Positions 1 to 8,687 of a stretch of DNA of 64,000 nucleotides are shown one piece after another. Below the pieces are notes generated by a model. That model saw only the letters and a list, made by a program, of their open reading frames with translations, did no database searches and was not told the origin of the DNA. The first letter of the stretch is position 1. Each line of letters begins with the position of its first letter. The position numbers and the translations under genes were made by a program. The stretch spans positions 20,584 to 84,583 of the forward strand of contig CABSCP010000014.1 of NCBI GenBank assembly GCA_902476265.1, given 5' to 3'. This stretch comes from an uncultured Lachnospiraceae bacterium. GTDB taxonomy: Bacteria; Bacillota; Clostridia; Lachnospirales; Lachnospiraceae.

Positions 1-675
1 GGACATCTGTATACGAAGCTTGTCGATGTTTCCGATCCTGAACTTGTAGAACATATCCTGGATAATATTGTGGATATTTATGCCAATATGGGGGAGAAGC
101 ATTATCTCTACAGAGAGACCGCTATTTATGCGGACGAGCTGGAAGAGAAGATGGAGAAGGAATTGTACCGTGTGAAGCGGGGAGAACACGAGGATGCTCT
201 CACAGGCACGCTCAGCAAGACCTATTTTGTCAGCCGCCTGAAAGATATGGAAGAAGCGGGGGTTGCTCCTGCAGCTGTCATCTGTGCCAATATCAATGAC
301 TGGAAATTTGTCCATGACCATTTCGGCATTGAAGAGAGCGACCGCCTGATCAAGACGATCGCAGGCATTATCCGTCAGGAAGCGGGAGAAGGTTATCTCA
401 TCGGCCGCGTGGACGGCGATGTATTCGGCATTGTGATCCCCACTCCCGAGGATGGAGAAGCGGAGGATTATTGCAGCAGGATCCAGCAGGCATGTCTTGT
501 TTATGAGGATCCGGTGCTGGCGCCTTCCCTGGCGGTGGGAATGGTATACCGCACCAATGTGGAAGAACCTTTTATGTCACGGTATTCCGAAGCGGAATAT
601 GAGATGTTTAACAACAAATACGATGTGAAGCATGCGCCGGGTTATCAGGACCGCCTGGAGCACGGGCTGCGGTAA
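1..675 (+). CDS. Degenerate GGDEF-domain protein, 5' end outside window
   Basis: The frame is open from base 1 without a convincing start, so the N-terminus lies upstream of the window. The visible 224 residues start with a helical stretch, then a charged coiled-coil linker rich in Glu and Lys, and from about residue 65 a GGDEF-like fold with the usual opening DALTG. The active-site loop reads VDGDVF where an active diguanylate cyclase has GG(D/E)EF, and the nucleotide-binding half (NINDWKFVHDHFG) is also altered. Family knowledge says such variants usually do not make cyclic di-GMP and act as binding or structural domains. That conclusion is inference. The next gene follows after 13 bases, so the two may be cotranscribed. 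Confidence 0.6.
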   Translation, partial: GHLYTKLVDVSDPELVEHILDNIVDIYANMGEKHYLYRETAIYADELEEKMEKELYRVKRGEHEDALTGTLSKTYFVSRLKDMEEAGVAPAAVICANINDWKFVHDHFGIEESDRLIKTIAGIIRQEAGEGYLIGRVDGDVFGIVIPTPEDGEAEDYCSRIQQACLVYEDPVLAPSLAVGMVYRTNVEEPFMSRYSEAEYEMFNNKYDVKHAPGYQDRLEHGLR

Positions 676-688
676 TTGTAGCAGGATT

Positions 689-1420
689 ATGGAGACAGAG
701 CTGGTTTTTGAAGATTACAGGAAGGTTGAAGCCAACCTGATCTGCCGGCTGATGCGGAAAATTCCCGGACAGCCTTTCGACAGAATTGTTACCACCAGGG
801 CGTTTGCAGATCTGTATGCAGTTCCATACCAATATCGAAAAAGGACAGATGGGACGGCGGACTGCCGTCCCTTAGTTTTGCCCTGTCTCAGGCGATGGGG
901 CATGGAGGCGGAAGATATCTGCAGTGACGCGGTGAAGAATATGGAAAGATTGTTTCCCGCTGTATTGGAACCGCTGGAGAGTCTGATGCAGAGTGACAGG
1001 AAAGGGTCGGTCAAGAGCGTCCTACTGGAGCTGCTGAAGCAGCGGATGCCGACAGTAGAGGGATCGCGTCTTAACCGGGTGGCGGAAGTGCTGGCCGCCC
1101 GTGTCGGAGAGCGGGCACAGAAGGCATCAGGCCTTGGACCTATGTGGTATTTGGGAAATACAGGCGGACTCTATGGAGCGTCCTCCCTTTTGTATCCCGG
1201 TGTTCTGAGCGCATTTGCCAAAATGACAAAACAAAGTTTTTTTATTCTGCCCGCAAGTGTACATCATGTGATTCTGCTTCCCGAAAACGGAAGCGAGAGC
1301 AGAGAACTTCTGTATGGGATGGTAGCTTCCGGAAACAATAGAATAGAAGAAAAGGAAAAAATCCTTTCCGGTTCTGTTTACTATTTCGATGCAGGGAAAA
1401 CGAATATAAGACTTTTTTAA
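689..1420 (+). CDS. DUF5688-like protein of unknown function
   Basis: This 243-residue protein resembles the DUF5688 family common in Lachnospiraceae. The recognisable part is the C-terminal half, with the order GPMWYLGN, TGGLYGASSLLYPGVL, and a late segment (FFILPASVHHVILLP) in which the protein appears to report a computed value. No catalytic motif or membrane segment is visible. I chose the ATG at 689, which leaves a short spacer after the preceding stop; a longer reading from 632 would overlap that gene. The role of the family is not known to me. Downstream comes a tRNA gene with its own promoter, so this is probably the last gene of its unit. Confidence 0.6.
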   Translation: METELVFEDYRKVEANLICRLMRKIPGQPFDRIVTTRAFADLYAVPYQYRKRTDGTADCRPLVLPCLRRWGMEAEDICSDAVKNMERLFPAVLEPLESLMQSDRKGSVKSVLLELLKQRMPTVEGSRLNRVAEVLAARVGERAQKASGLGPMWYLGNTGGLYGASSLLYPGVLSAFAKMTKQSFFILPASVHHVILLPENGSESRELLYGMVASGNNRIEEKEKILSGSVYYFDAGKTNIRLF

Positions 1421-1427
1421 AAAGTTC

Positions 1428-1456
1428 TGGACAAGATGGAAATCATGTGATATTAT
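1428..1456 (+). promoter_or_regulatory. Promoter of tRNA-Arg
   Basis: TGGACA at 1428-1433 and TATTAT at 1451-1456 are 17 bases apart, which fits a sigma-A promoter. The predicted start near 1462 falls at the beginning of the inverted-repeat arm that brackets the tRNA. Confidence 0.6.
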
Positions 1457-1460
1457 ATGC

Positions 1461-1593
1461 CAGAGTGATGCGTAACAAATCTGTAATATCTTGGATATTA
1501 CATGAGCAACCGTAGTCTAACGGATAGAACGGAGGCCTCCGACGCCTTTAATGCAGGTTCGATTCCTGTCGGTTGCATTATGGCATCACTCTG
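1461..1593 (+). repeat. 11-bp inverted repeat bracketing tRNA-Arg
   Basis: CAGAGTGATGC at 1461-1471 is the exact reverse complement of GCATCACTCTG at 1583-1593. The tRNA lies between the arms and the 3' arm is followed by a short T run, so leader and trailer of the precursor RNA could pair. A second, smaller palindrome (nine-base arms, three-base loop) sits at 1482-1502 directly before the tRNA. Confidence 0.7.
1506..1577 (+). tRNA. tRNA-Arg (anticodon CCG)
   Basis: The seven-base acceptor arms GCAACCG (1506-1512) and CGGTTGC (1570-1576) pair fully. The anticodon arm GAGGC/GCCTT encloses the seven-base loop CTCCGAC, giving anticodon CCG for the arginine codon CGG. The T arm carries GGTTCGATTCC. 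The discriminator is A at 1577 and no CCA is encoded. It is 72 bases long. Confidence 0.93.
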
Positions 1594-1640
1594 CTTTTTA
1601 TATAGGAAAATAACGATTCGATTCAAAAGGTTGGGATTGC

Positions 1641-2918
1641 ATGAGCGAACAGAAGAAACAGAAGGAAAAAACATTCCTTCAGTTCCTGAAAGAGAATAAA
1701 ACAGTAGCAGCTATGCTGGGAGTGGTAGCGGTAGTGGTGATTGCCGCGGCTGTTATGATAGGGCTTTTCCTTGGGAAGAATACGGAACAGGCGTCTTTGG
1801 ATGTGCCGGAGGCTGAAACGATCCGGACACAGGAAGGAACGGAAACGGCAGCGGTGGTACCTCTGGAGGAGGATGCGAATCCAAAGGTATGCGAGCTGAT
1901 CAATGAATATTATCAGGCCGCGGCTTTGGGAGATACCGCCAAAATTCAGGAGCTGGTTCATACCTATAGTCAGGAAACGCTGATTTATCTGGAAAAGATA
2001 AGCAATTATATTGAAGAATACAGGGACGTGAAGTGCTTTACCAAAGCCGGACCTATAGAGAATTCCTATGTGGTTTACGCGTCTTATGAAACAAAGTTTA
2101 AAGACATGGAGACATTGGTTCCCGGCGTGAGTCCTTATCTCGTTTATGCGGATGAAGGCGGCAGTTATTATATCTACGAAGGCGACGTGGACGAAGAAGT
2201 CAATCTGTATCTGGAAGAGATTTCCGCCCAGGATGATGTTGTGGATTTGATGAACCGGGTTCAGGTGTCATTTAACGAAGCTGTTGTGGAAGATGAAACG
2301 CTGAATAATTTCCTGGCGAATATGAAAGAGGATTTGAAAGTCGAAGTCGGTGAAGCGCTGGCGGAGGCCGAAGCACAGGAGTCAAAGGAAAGTGAAGGAC
2401 AGCAGCCTTCCGATATCATTACCGCTGAGGAAGTCAGAGCCAGGGATGTGGTGAATGTCAGGGCGTCTGACAGCGAGAAAGCGGAGAAGATCGGCAAGGT
2501 ACAGACCGGAGATATATTAAAACTTCTGGAGAGCAAGCCCAACGGATGGTCCAAAGTGGAATATGACGGGAAAGAAGCATTTATCAAGTCAGAGTTCCTG
2601 GAGGCGGTTGCATCAGAAAGCGGGAACGGTAAGGAAGGACAGCAGGCAGAAAAGCCGGCCGACAATGGGGACGGACAGAAGCAGGAAGCTTCTTCTAATG
2701 CCGGTGTGAGCACTGAGATTCCTACTTCCGGAACGGTGATGGTGGCAGAAACGGTGAATGTCAGAAAGTCGGCAAGTGAAACCGCCGATAAACTGGGCGT
2801 CTGCTATCAGGGAGATAAGCTTGAAATTCTCATGCAGCAGGCAGACGGCTGGACAAAGGTGAAATATAACGGCAAGACAGGTTATGTAAAGACAGACGTT
2901 TTAAAAATTATGAAATAA
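1641..2918 (+). CDS. Membrane-anchored protein with two C-terminal SH3b domains
   Basis: The 425-residue product has a short charged N-terminus, one hydrophobic segment at about residues 22-44, then a soluble extracytoplasmic part. Residues 55-230 form an unassigned acidic domain. Two bacterial SH3 domains follow, at about 262-325 and 360-425; both contain the VNVR opening (DVVNVRASD, ETVNVRKSA) and a GW core (NGWSKVEYDGKEAFI, DGWTKVKYNGKTGYV). A low-complexity, Gln/Glu/Gly-rich linker separates them. SH3b pairs usually bind peptidoglycan or other wall polymers, so a role at the cell wall is likely, but no catalytic domain is visible. The gene is followed by a clear terminator and appears monocistronic. 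Confidence 0.75.
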   Translation: MSEQKKQKEKTFLQFLKENKTVAAMLGVVAVVVIAAAVMIGLFLGKNTEQASLDVPEAETIRTQEGTETAAVVPLEEDANPKVCELINEYYQAAALGDTAKIQELVHTYSQETLIYLEKISNYIEEYRDVKCFTKAGPIENSYVVYASYETKFKDMETLVPGVSPYLVYADEGGSYYIYEGDVDEEVNLYLEEISAQDDVVDLMNRVQVSFNEAVVEDETLNNFLANMKEDLKVEVGEALAEAEAQESKESEGQQPSDIITAEEVRARDVVNVRASDSEKAEKIGKVQTGDILKLLESKPNGWSKVEYDGKEAFIKSEFLEAVASESGNGKEGQQAEKPADNGDGQKQEASSNAGVSTEIPTSGTVMVAETVNVRKSASETADKLGVCYQGDKLEILMQQADGWTKVKYNGKTGYVKTDVLKIMK

Positions 2919-2951
2919 TAGAATAGCTTCTCCCGAATCGGGGAAAATAAG

Positions 2952-2987
2952 ACCGGAAGTATCCATGGAGGATGCTTCCGGTTTTTA
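2952..2987 (+). terminator. Intrinsic terminator after the SH3b gene
   Basis: Thirteen-base arms at 2952-2964 and 2970-2982 (ACCGGAAG core, one T-G wobble) with a five-base loop, followed by TTTTT. Confidence 0.9.
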
Positions 2988-3013
2988 GTCATACCCCAAA
3001 AGGAGAGGCATAG

Positions 3014-3445
3014 ATGAAAAAAGATGATGTGGAATTGCTGGAGGAAATCCGGAAGAATACGGAGATGGGTTTGCATGCGCTGGACCTTGTGAGCAATAAG
3101 GTCTATGACGACAGCCTGGCGCTGCAGCTGGCCCGGGAATCTTTCAAATACGGGGAACTTCATGACCGTGCAAGAGCACAGCTGCTGGCACAAAACCGGC
3201 TGCCGGGGGCGGAAAACAAGGTGGGAAAACTGATGCTGAGCGCATCCATACAGGGAAATACGCTGTTTAATTCGTCCACCAGCCATCTGGCGGAACTGAT
3301 GATCCGCGGCAGCAACATGGGGCTTTCCGATCTCTGGAAAGCGATGAACCACAACAGTCAGGCGGGAGACCAGGCGGTGGAGCTGGCGAAAGAGTTGATG
3401 GATTTCGAAGAAAATAATATAAAAGAGTTAAAAAAATATCTGTAA
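3014..3445 (+). CDS. Small helical protein, function unknown
   Basis: The 143-residue product begins after a good ribosome binding site (AAAAGGAGAGG). It is almost entirely charged, amphipathic helix with no Cys, no signal peptide and no membrane segment. The pattern (EIRKNTEMGLHALDLV, LAELMIRGSNMGLSDLWKAM, KELMDFEENNIKELKKYL) resembles four-helix-bundle proteins of the DUF2383/ferritin-like kind, but I see no conserved metal ligands and do not assign a family. It stands alone between a terminator and the gdhA promoter. Confidence 0.6.
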   Translation: MKKDDVELLEEIRKNTEMGLHALDLVSNKVYDDSLALQLARESFKYGELHDRARAQLLAQNRLPGAENKVGKLMLSASIQGNTLFNSSTSHLAELMIRGSNMGLSDLWKAMNHNSQAGDQAVELAKELMDFEENNIKELKKYL

Positions 3446-3482
3446 AACCCATAAATTTTTTCGAGTTAATGTCTTAAAGTCC

Positions 3483-3511
3483 TTGCCTAATAAGGATAAT
3501 CAGTATATAAT
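3483..3511 (+). promoter_or_regulatory. gdhA promoter
   Basis: TTGCCT (3483-3488) and TATAAT (3506-3511) with 17-base spacing, about 50 bases ahead of the gdhA start. Confidence 0.75.
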
Positions 3512-3559
3512 AACTCCGAAACAGAAATCTAAGTATGAAGATTAAGGAGGATGAACTGT

Positions 3560-4894
3560 ATGTCTTATGTAGATGAGGTAATTGCGCAGGTAGTGGAAAA
3601 GAATCCTGCACAGCCTGAATTCCATCAGGCAGTGAAAGAAGTATTGGAATCATTACGCGTGGTAGTAGAGGCAAATGAAGAGGAATTCCGCAGGAATGCG
3701 CTGCTGGAGAGACTCACCAATCCTGAAAGACAGATTGTGTTCCGGGTGCCGTGGGTGGATGATAAAGGCCAGGTTTGTGTCAACACCGGATTTCGCGTAC
3801 AGTTTAACAGCGCTATCGGACCTTATAAAGGGGGACTGCGTTTTCATCCTTCCGTAAACCTGGGCATCATTAAGTTCCTCGGTTTTGAGCAGGTGTTCAA
3901 GAACTCCCTCACGGGGCTTCCCATCGGCGGCGGCAAGGGTGGCGCTGATTTTGATCCCAAGGGGAAATCCGACAGGGAAATCATGGCTTTCTGCCAGAGT
4001 TTCATGACGGAACTGTACCGCCACATCGGTGCGGATACGGATGTTCCTGCCGGCGACATCGGCGTTGGGGCAAGGGAAATCGGATATATGTACGGTCAGT
4101 ATAAGAGAATCCGCAATATTTATGAAGGCGTGCTGACGGGTAAGGGCCTTACATACGGCGGCTCTCTGGCGAGAAAAGAGGCGACCGGATATGGCCTGTT
4201 GTATATGACAAGAGAAATGCTGAAGGAAAACGGCATTGATATTGCCGGAAAGACCATCGCGGTTTCCGGCGCAGGAAACGTAGCGATTTATGCGATGGAA
4301 AAGGCATATCAAATGGGCGCGAAGCCTGTGACGGCATCGGATTCCACCGGATGGGTTTACGATCCCGAAGGAATTGATCTGGCAGTGCTCAAGGATCTGA
4401 AGGAAGTGAAGCGCGCGCGCCTTTCCGAATATCTCAATTACAGGCCCAATGCGGAATATCATTCCGGCAAGGGCGTGTGGAGCGTGAAGGTCGATATCGC
4501 TCTGCCCTGCGCAACCCAGAATGAGTTGCAGCTTTCCGACGCGGAAGGCCTGGTGGCAAACGGCTGCATGGCGGTCTGCGAAGGCGCGAATATGCCCACA
4601 ACCCTGGAGGCGACCGCATATCTGCAGAAAAACGGTGTGCTCTTTGTGCCTGGTAAAGCGGCTAATGCGGGCGGGGTAGCAACCAGCGCGCTGGAAATGA
4701 GCCAGAACAGCGAACGTCTCAGCTGGAGCTTTGAAGAGGTGGATGCAAAACTTCAGGGCATCATGGTGAATATTTTCCATAACCTGGATAATGCCGCGAA
4801 GAAGTACGGCGTGGCAGGCAACTATGTGGCAGGCGCCAACATTGCAGGCTTTGAGAAGGTCGTGGAAGCCATGAATGCGCAGGGGATTGTATAA
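3560..4894 (+). CDS. gdhA: Glutamate dehydrogenase (probably NADP-dependent)
   Basis: This 444-residue enzyme interconverts 2-oxoglutarate plus ammonia with glutamate and is a main ammonia-assimilation route in gut clostridia. The family signature is clear: the substrate region FRVQFNSAIGPYKGGLRFHP, the catalytic-lysine segment LPIGGGKGGADFDPKGKSD, and the Rossmann motif VSGAGNVAIYAMEKA. Length and order match the hexameric bacterial enzymes of about 445 residues. There are two in-frame ATGs. The first (3551) abuts the AAGGAGG box, so the second (3560), nine bases from it, is the likely start. It has its own promoter and terminator and is monocistronic. The cofactor is inferred from family resemblance only. 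Confidence 0.95.
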   Translation: MSYVDEVIAQVVEKNPAQPEFHQAVKEVLESLRVVVEANEEEFRRNALLERLTNPERQIVFRVPWVDDKGQVCVNTGFRVQFNSAIGPYKGGLRFHPSVNLGIIKFLGFEQVFKNSLTGLPIGGGKGGADFDPKGKSDREIMAFCQSFMTELYRHIGADTDVPAGDIGVGAREIGYMYGQYKRIRNIYEGVLTGKGLTYGGSLARKEATGYGLLYMTREMLKENGIDIAGKTIAVSGAGNVAIYAMEKAYQMGAKPVTASDSTGWVYDPEGIDLAVLKDLKEVKRARLSEYLNYRPNAEYHSGKGVWSVKVDIALPCATQNELQLSDAEGLVANGCMAVCEGANMPTTLEATAYLQKNGVLFVPGKAANAGGVATSALEMSQNSERLSWSFEEVDAKLQGIMVNIFHNLDNAAKKYGVAGNYVAGANIAGFEKVVEAMNAQGIV

Positions 4895-4923
4895 GAAATC
4901 TTTCTTGGAAAATCAGTGACTGG

Positions 4924-4969
4924 AAATGGCGCGGTGGCCCTGTAAGGGCTGCCGCGCCATTTCCTTCTT
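4924..4969 (+). terminator. Terminator after gdhA
   Basis: Seventeen-base arms at 4924-4940 and 4946-4962 (ATGGCGCGG core, two wobble pairs), loop TGTAA, followed by a pyrimidine-rich tail. Confidence 0.85.
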
Positions 4970-4996
4970 GTATTAAATCCTTTTTTCGATTATAGT
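4968..4996 (+). promoter_or_regulatory. Probable promoter of the manC-manA fusion gene
   Basis: TTGTAT (4968-4973) and TATAGT (4991-4996) with 17-base spacing. The predicted start would be close to 5003. Confidence 0.5.
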
Positions 4997-5049
4997 ATTG
5001 TACAGGAGGAAAGGCGCAAAAGTCAAAAGCTTCTGCGTTTGAATGTGAT

Positions 5050-7395
5050 ATGAAATGTATGGTACTGGCCGGAGGCAGAGGCGACAGGCTCTGGCCGCTT
5101 TCGAGGAAAAATTATCCCAAACAGTTTATTACAATCCATGGCAGCCATTCAATTTTTCAGGAAACCATCGCCAGGAATATGTCCTTCTGTGATGAATTTA
5201 TCATTGTGACGAATCGGGAATATCAGTTCATTGTGGAAAATCAGATGAAGGCTTTTCAGGGGCTGACCTATCGCCTTGTTTTGGAAGAAGAAGCGCGCAA
5301 AACCACTGCGGCGATCCTGCTGGCCTGTCTGGAATTTCCGCTTTCGGAGCTTTTGTTCATCGTCCCTTCCGATCATCTGATCAAGGGGGAAGGGTATAAG
5401 GATGACATCAACGCAGCGATCCTTCTGGCAAAGGAGGGAGGACTTGTCACCTTCGGCATGAAGGCACAACAGCCGGATACCAGATTCGGTTATATTAAGA
5501 GCAGCGGGCAGGAAGTGGAACAATTTGTGGAAAAACCCGATCCTAAGCAGGCGGAGGAATATTTTTCTTCCGGTGCATACCTGATCAACAGCGGCATGTT
5601 CCTTTTCCAAAACGGGGAAATGCTTCAAGAGGTCAGAAAGCACTCGCCGGAAATTTTTGAGGCCTGTGAGCGCGCCTTTGAGGATAAGCTGGTGGAAAAG
5701 GGAAAGCATATCTTCTATCGGCGGGAGGTGCTGGAACAGATTCCGGCCCAGGCCATCGAAAAAACGGTTTTTGAGGGCACCGATAAAGGAAAAGTGGTGC
5801 GTGCGTCCTTTGACTGGCAGGATGTGGGAAGCCTGGAGGACCTGGGAGAGAACGGATTGATGACGGAAGAGGACGCCCGCAAAACCGCACAGTACAACTG
5901 TGAAAATACCACGGTCATCAACCGGGGCAGCCGCAGTATTGTGGTGGCAAATCATTTAAAGGATGTCACCATTGTCAATACGGATGATGCGGTCTATGTA
6001 GGAAAAACGGGGGCTTCGGAGGAACTGAAGGAACTGCGCCTGGAAAATCCACAGCTGCAGAGTTACTTCGATATGGGACAGGTGATCTATAAGCCCTGGG
6101 GCACCTATGAGATTTTATCGGCAGCCCGTCAGTATGTGGTGCGTAAGGTGGTGCTCACACAGGGGCGCACTATTTATGCCCATAAACACGCCAGGCGGAC
6201 AGAGCACTGGATTATCGTCAGCGGCCGGGCAAAAATCGCGCTGGCGGGAGAGGCGAAGGAATACGGAAGCAACGACAGCATAGAGATTGCGGAAAATACG
6301 GTGCATCAGATTTCCAATATCGGGGATGTTCCGCTTGTTTTCATGGAAATATCCACCGGCGAAGAAGTCATGGAGCGCGACCTGATATCCGTGGAAAGCC
6401 GCGATATCAACGAGGCGGAACTGGGATTTCGGCCGGAACCTTTTGTGAAGCTCACCCCTGCCTATAAGGATTATCTGTGGGGCGGACAGAAGCTGAAAGA
6501 AAAGTATGGAAAGAAATGTGATTATGACTGTGTGGCGGAAAGCTGGGAAATGTCCGCTCATGAAGCGGGGCAGAGCGTGGTGGCATCGGGCCGTTACAAG
6601 GGCATGCTCTTTGCCGATTACCTGACCCGCATCGGCCGGGAAAACTGTGGCTGGAAGTGCCAGTCGGTGGAGCGTTTCCCGATGCTGGTCAAGCTGATCG
6701 ACGCCAGGGAGAATCTATCCGTACAGGTGCATCCGGATGATGCGTATGCACTGGCCCGGGAAAATGAATATGGCAAGAACGAGATGTGGTATATTTTGGA
6801 ACACGAAGAGGGCGGGTGCATTTACTGCGGTTTTAAACGGGATGTGACCAGGGAAGAGGTGAAGGCGGCCCTTTTAGACGGAACCATCCTGTCCCTGCTC
6901 AACAGGATCCCTGTGCAGGACGGGGAAGCCTATTACATCCCGGCAGGAACGGTGCACGCTATCGGGAAAGGTGTTGTGCTCTGCGAGGTACAGCAGAGTT
7001 CCAACTGTACCTACCGTCTGTACGATTATGACCGTACCGACAAATACGGAAATAAGCGTACCCTGCACGTGGAGAAAGCGTTGGAAGTCATGGATTACAG
7101 CCGCTATGAAATGCCGGGCTTCCATGATGAACTGGTGGAAAAGGATACCTATACCTGCAGGGTTTTGAGCAGATGCAAATATTTTGAAAGTGCGAGCTAT
7201 CGTCTCCACGGGGAGATGGAACTGCCGGCCTATCCGGATTCCTTCTGCAGCCTTGTGTGTGTCAGGGGAACCGGCACGCTTTCCAACCCGGGTGAAGAAT
7301 GCGCATTCAGGGCGGGCGACAGCTTCTTCATTCCCTGTACCAGGGAACGCCTGAAGGTGGAAGGCGACTGTGAAATCATTGTGAGTCATGTATAA
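5050..7395 (+). CDS. Fused mannose-1-phosphate guanylyltransferase / mannose-6-phosphate isomerase (ManC-ManA)
   Basis: The 781 residues contain three modules. Residues 1 to about 270 are a GT-A nucleotidyltransferase with LAGGRGDRLWPLSR, PKQF and FVEKPD. Residues about 345-450 are the cupin of type II ManC enzymes (VIYKPWGTYE, HKHARRTEHW). From about 465 to the end is a complete class I mannose-6-phosphate isomerase, with YLWGGQKL, zinc-site LSVQVHPDD, GKNEMWYIL and GTVHAIGKG. The protein could therefore carry out fructose-6-phosphate to mannose-6-phosphate conversion and GDP-mannose formation; a phosphomannomutase step would still be needed. The start at 5050 lacks a close ribosome binding site (AGGAGG is about 40 bases upstream) but no earlier in-frame ATG exists after the TAG at 4993. 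The ManC-cupin part is standard; the appended ManA is unusual. Confidence 0.9.
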   Translation: MKCMVLAGGRGDRLWPLSRKNYPKQFITIHGSHSIFQETIARNMSFCDEFIIVTNREYQFIVENQMKAFQGLTYRLVLEEEARKTTAAILLACLEFPLSELLFIVPSDHLIKGEGYKDDINAAILLAKEGGLVTFGMKAQQPDTRFGYIKSSGQEVEQFVEKPDPKQAEEYFSSGAYLINSGMFLFQNGEMLQEVRKHSPEIFEACERAFEDKLVEKGKHIFYRREVLEQIPAQAIEKTVFEGTDKGKVVRASFDWQDVGSLEDLGENGLMTEEDARKTAQYNCENTTVINRGSRSIVVANHLKDVTIVNTDDAVYVGKTGASEELKELRLENPQLQSYFDMGQVIYKPWGTYEILSAARQYVVRKVVLTQGRTIYAHKHARRTEHWIIVSGRAKIALAGEAKEYGSNDSIEIAENTVHQISNIGDVPLVFMEISTGEEVMERDLISVESRDINEAELGFRPEPFVKLTPAYKDYLWGGQKLKEKYGKKCDYDCVAESWEMSAHEAGQSVVASGRYKGMLFADYLTRIGRENCGWKCQSVERFPMLVKLIDARENLSVQVHPDDAYALARENEYGKNEMWYILEHEEGGCIYCGFKRDVTREEVKAALLDGTILSLLNRIPVQDGEAYYIPAGTVHAIGKGVVLCEVQQSSNCTYRLYDYDRTDKYGNKRTLHVEKALEVMDYSRYEMPGFHDELVEKDTYTCRVLSRCKYFESASYRLHGEMELPAYPDSFCSLVCVRGTGTLSNPGEECAFRAGDSFFIPCTRERLKVEGDCEIIVSHV

Positions 7396-7412
7396 AAAGG
7401 AGGTTGTTTTTT

Positions 7413-8246
7413 ATGAATGAAGTTTATGAAAAACTGATGAAGTGTTATGAAAGCTTTCGGAGTAAAATTGACTTCAAACCGGAAGTGGCAATTGTCTTGG
7501 GCTCCGGTCTGGGAGATTATGCCGACGATATCCGTGTGGAAGCAGAGTTGGATTATCATGAAATCGAAGGCTTTCCGGTATCCACGGTGCCGGGACATGC
7601 GGGGAAATTTATTTTTGGTTATGTGAACGACGTGCCTGTGGTGTGCATGAAAGGCAGGGTGCATTATTATGAAGGTTATCCGATTTCCGATGTGGTGCTT
7701 CCGGCCAGGCTGATGAAACTGATGGGGGCCAAAATCCTCTTTCTGACCAATGCGTCAGGCGGAATCAACCCTTCCTTCACGGCAGGAGATTTCATGATGC
7801 TCACCGATCATATTTCCCTGTGGGCGCCCAATCCCCTGATCGGAGCGAATCTGGACGAGCTGGGCGTGCGGTTCCCGGATATGACCCATGTATATGACCG
7901 GGAGCTGCAGGACATCATCCGCAGCACCGCCAAAGAATGTGATATTGCTTTAAAAGAGGGCATTTATGCACAGCTCACAGGCCCCTCTTTTGAATCGCCG
8001 GCAGAAATACAGCTGCTTCATAAGCTGGGCGTGGATGCGGTGGGCATGTCCACCGTGGTGGAAGCGATTGCGGCCAATCATATGGGCATGAAAATCTGCT
8101 GTATTTCCTGTGTCTGCAACCTGGCTGCGGGCATGACGGACAATCCGCTGACCCATGAGGAAGTGCAGGAAGCTGCCAATGCTGCTGCGCCCAAATTCCG
8201 CAGACTGGTCACAGAATCGGTGACCAATTTTAAAAAGGTGCTGTAA
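7413..8246 (+). CDS. punA: Purine nucleoside phosphorylase (trimeric type)
   Basis: A 277-residue phosphorylase that splits purine nucleosides into free base and (deoxy)ribose-1-phosphate. Family motifs are the phosphate loop VLGSGLGD, the PGHAGKF and KGRVHYYEGY segments, LTNASGGIN, and the base-site region GPSFESPAE...VGMSTVVE typical of the low-molecular-mass trimeric (inosine/guanosine) class. AAGGAGG at 7397-7403 places the start at ATG 7413. The stop is joined directly to the start of cytidine deaminase, so the two are cotranscribed with the next deaminase in a nucleoside-salvage operon. Confidence 0.93.
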   Translation: MNEVYEKLMKCYESFRSKIDFKPEVAIVLGSGLGDYADDIRVEAELDYHEIEGFPVSTVPGHAGKFIFGYVNDVPVVCMKGRVHYYEGYPISDVVLPARLMKLMGAKILFLTNASGGINPSFTAGDFMMLTDHISLWAPNPLIGANLDELGVRFPDMTHVYDRELQDIIRSTAKECDIALKEGIYAQLTGPSFESPAEIQLLHKLGVDAVGMSTVVEAIAANHMGMKICCISCVCNLAAGMTDNPLTHEEVQEAANAAAPKFRRLVTESVTNFKKVL

Positions 8247-8687
8247 ATGGACTGCCGGGAGTTAATCAGGGCAGCGGTGAATGCCCGCCGGATGTCCTAT
8301 TCCCCCTATTCCCGATACCGGGTGGGCGCCGCGCTTTTGACCCGGGAAGGCAGGATCTATACGGGCTGTAATATCGAAAATGCGGCTTATACGCCCACCA
8401 ACTGCGCGGAAAGGACCGCTTTTTTCAAAGCCGTCAGCGAAGGACAGCGGGAGTTTGCCGCCATCGCCATTGTGGGAAGTCCGGCAGGAGAGGTGACCCA
8501 GTTCGCCTGGCCCTGCGGCGTTTGCCGGCAGGTGATGATGGAATTTTGCGATCCAGAGGAGTTTTGGGTGATCACCGCAAAATCGGAACAGGAATATCAG
8601 ATAAGAAAATTAAAGGAACTGCTGCCGGAGGGGTTCGGCCCTTTAAATCTGGCAGAGGGATGGAAGGAGCAGATACAGGAAAAATGA
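8247..8687 (+). CDS. cdd: Cytidine deaminase
   Basis: The 146-residue product deaminates cytidine and deoxycytidine to uridine forms. Zinc and catalytic motifs are present: NCAERTAFF (Cys ligand and catalytic Glu) and PCGVCRQ (two Cys ligands), preceded by YSPYSRYRVGAAL and NIENAAY for substrate binding. This is the compact three-cysteine tetrameric form. The ATG follows the stop of the upstream phosphorylase with no gap, and the stop overlaps the next start as ATGA, indicating translational coupling. The C-terminus is about 15 residues longer than the shortest homologues. Confidence 0.95.
   Translation: MDCRELIRAAVNARRMSYSPYSRYRVGAALLTREGRIYTGCNIENAAYTPTNCAERTAFFKAVSEGQREFAAIAIVGSPAGEVTQFAWPCGVCRQVMMEFCDPEEFWVITAKSEQEYQIRKLKELLPEGFGPLNLAEGWKEQIQEK

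Noticed and set aside
1502..1699. Open frame overlapping tRNA-Arg
   Set aside because: It is read through the tRNA itself and into the SH3b gene in another frame.
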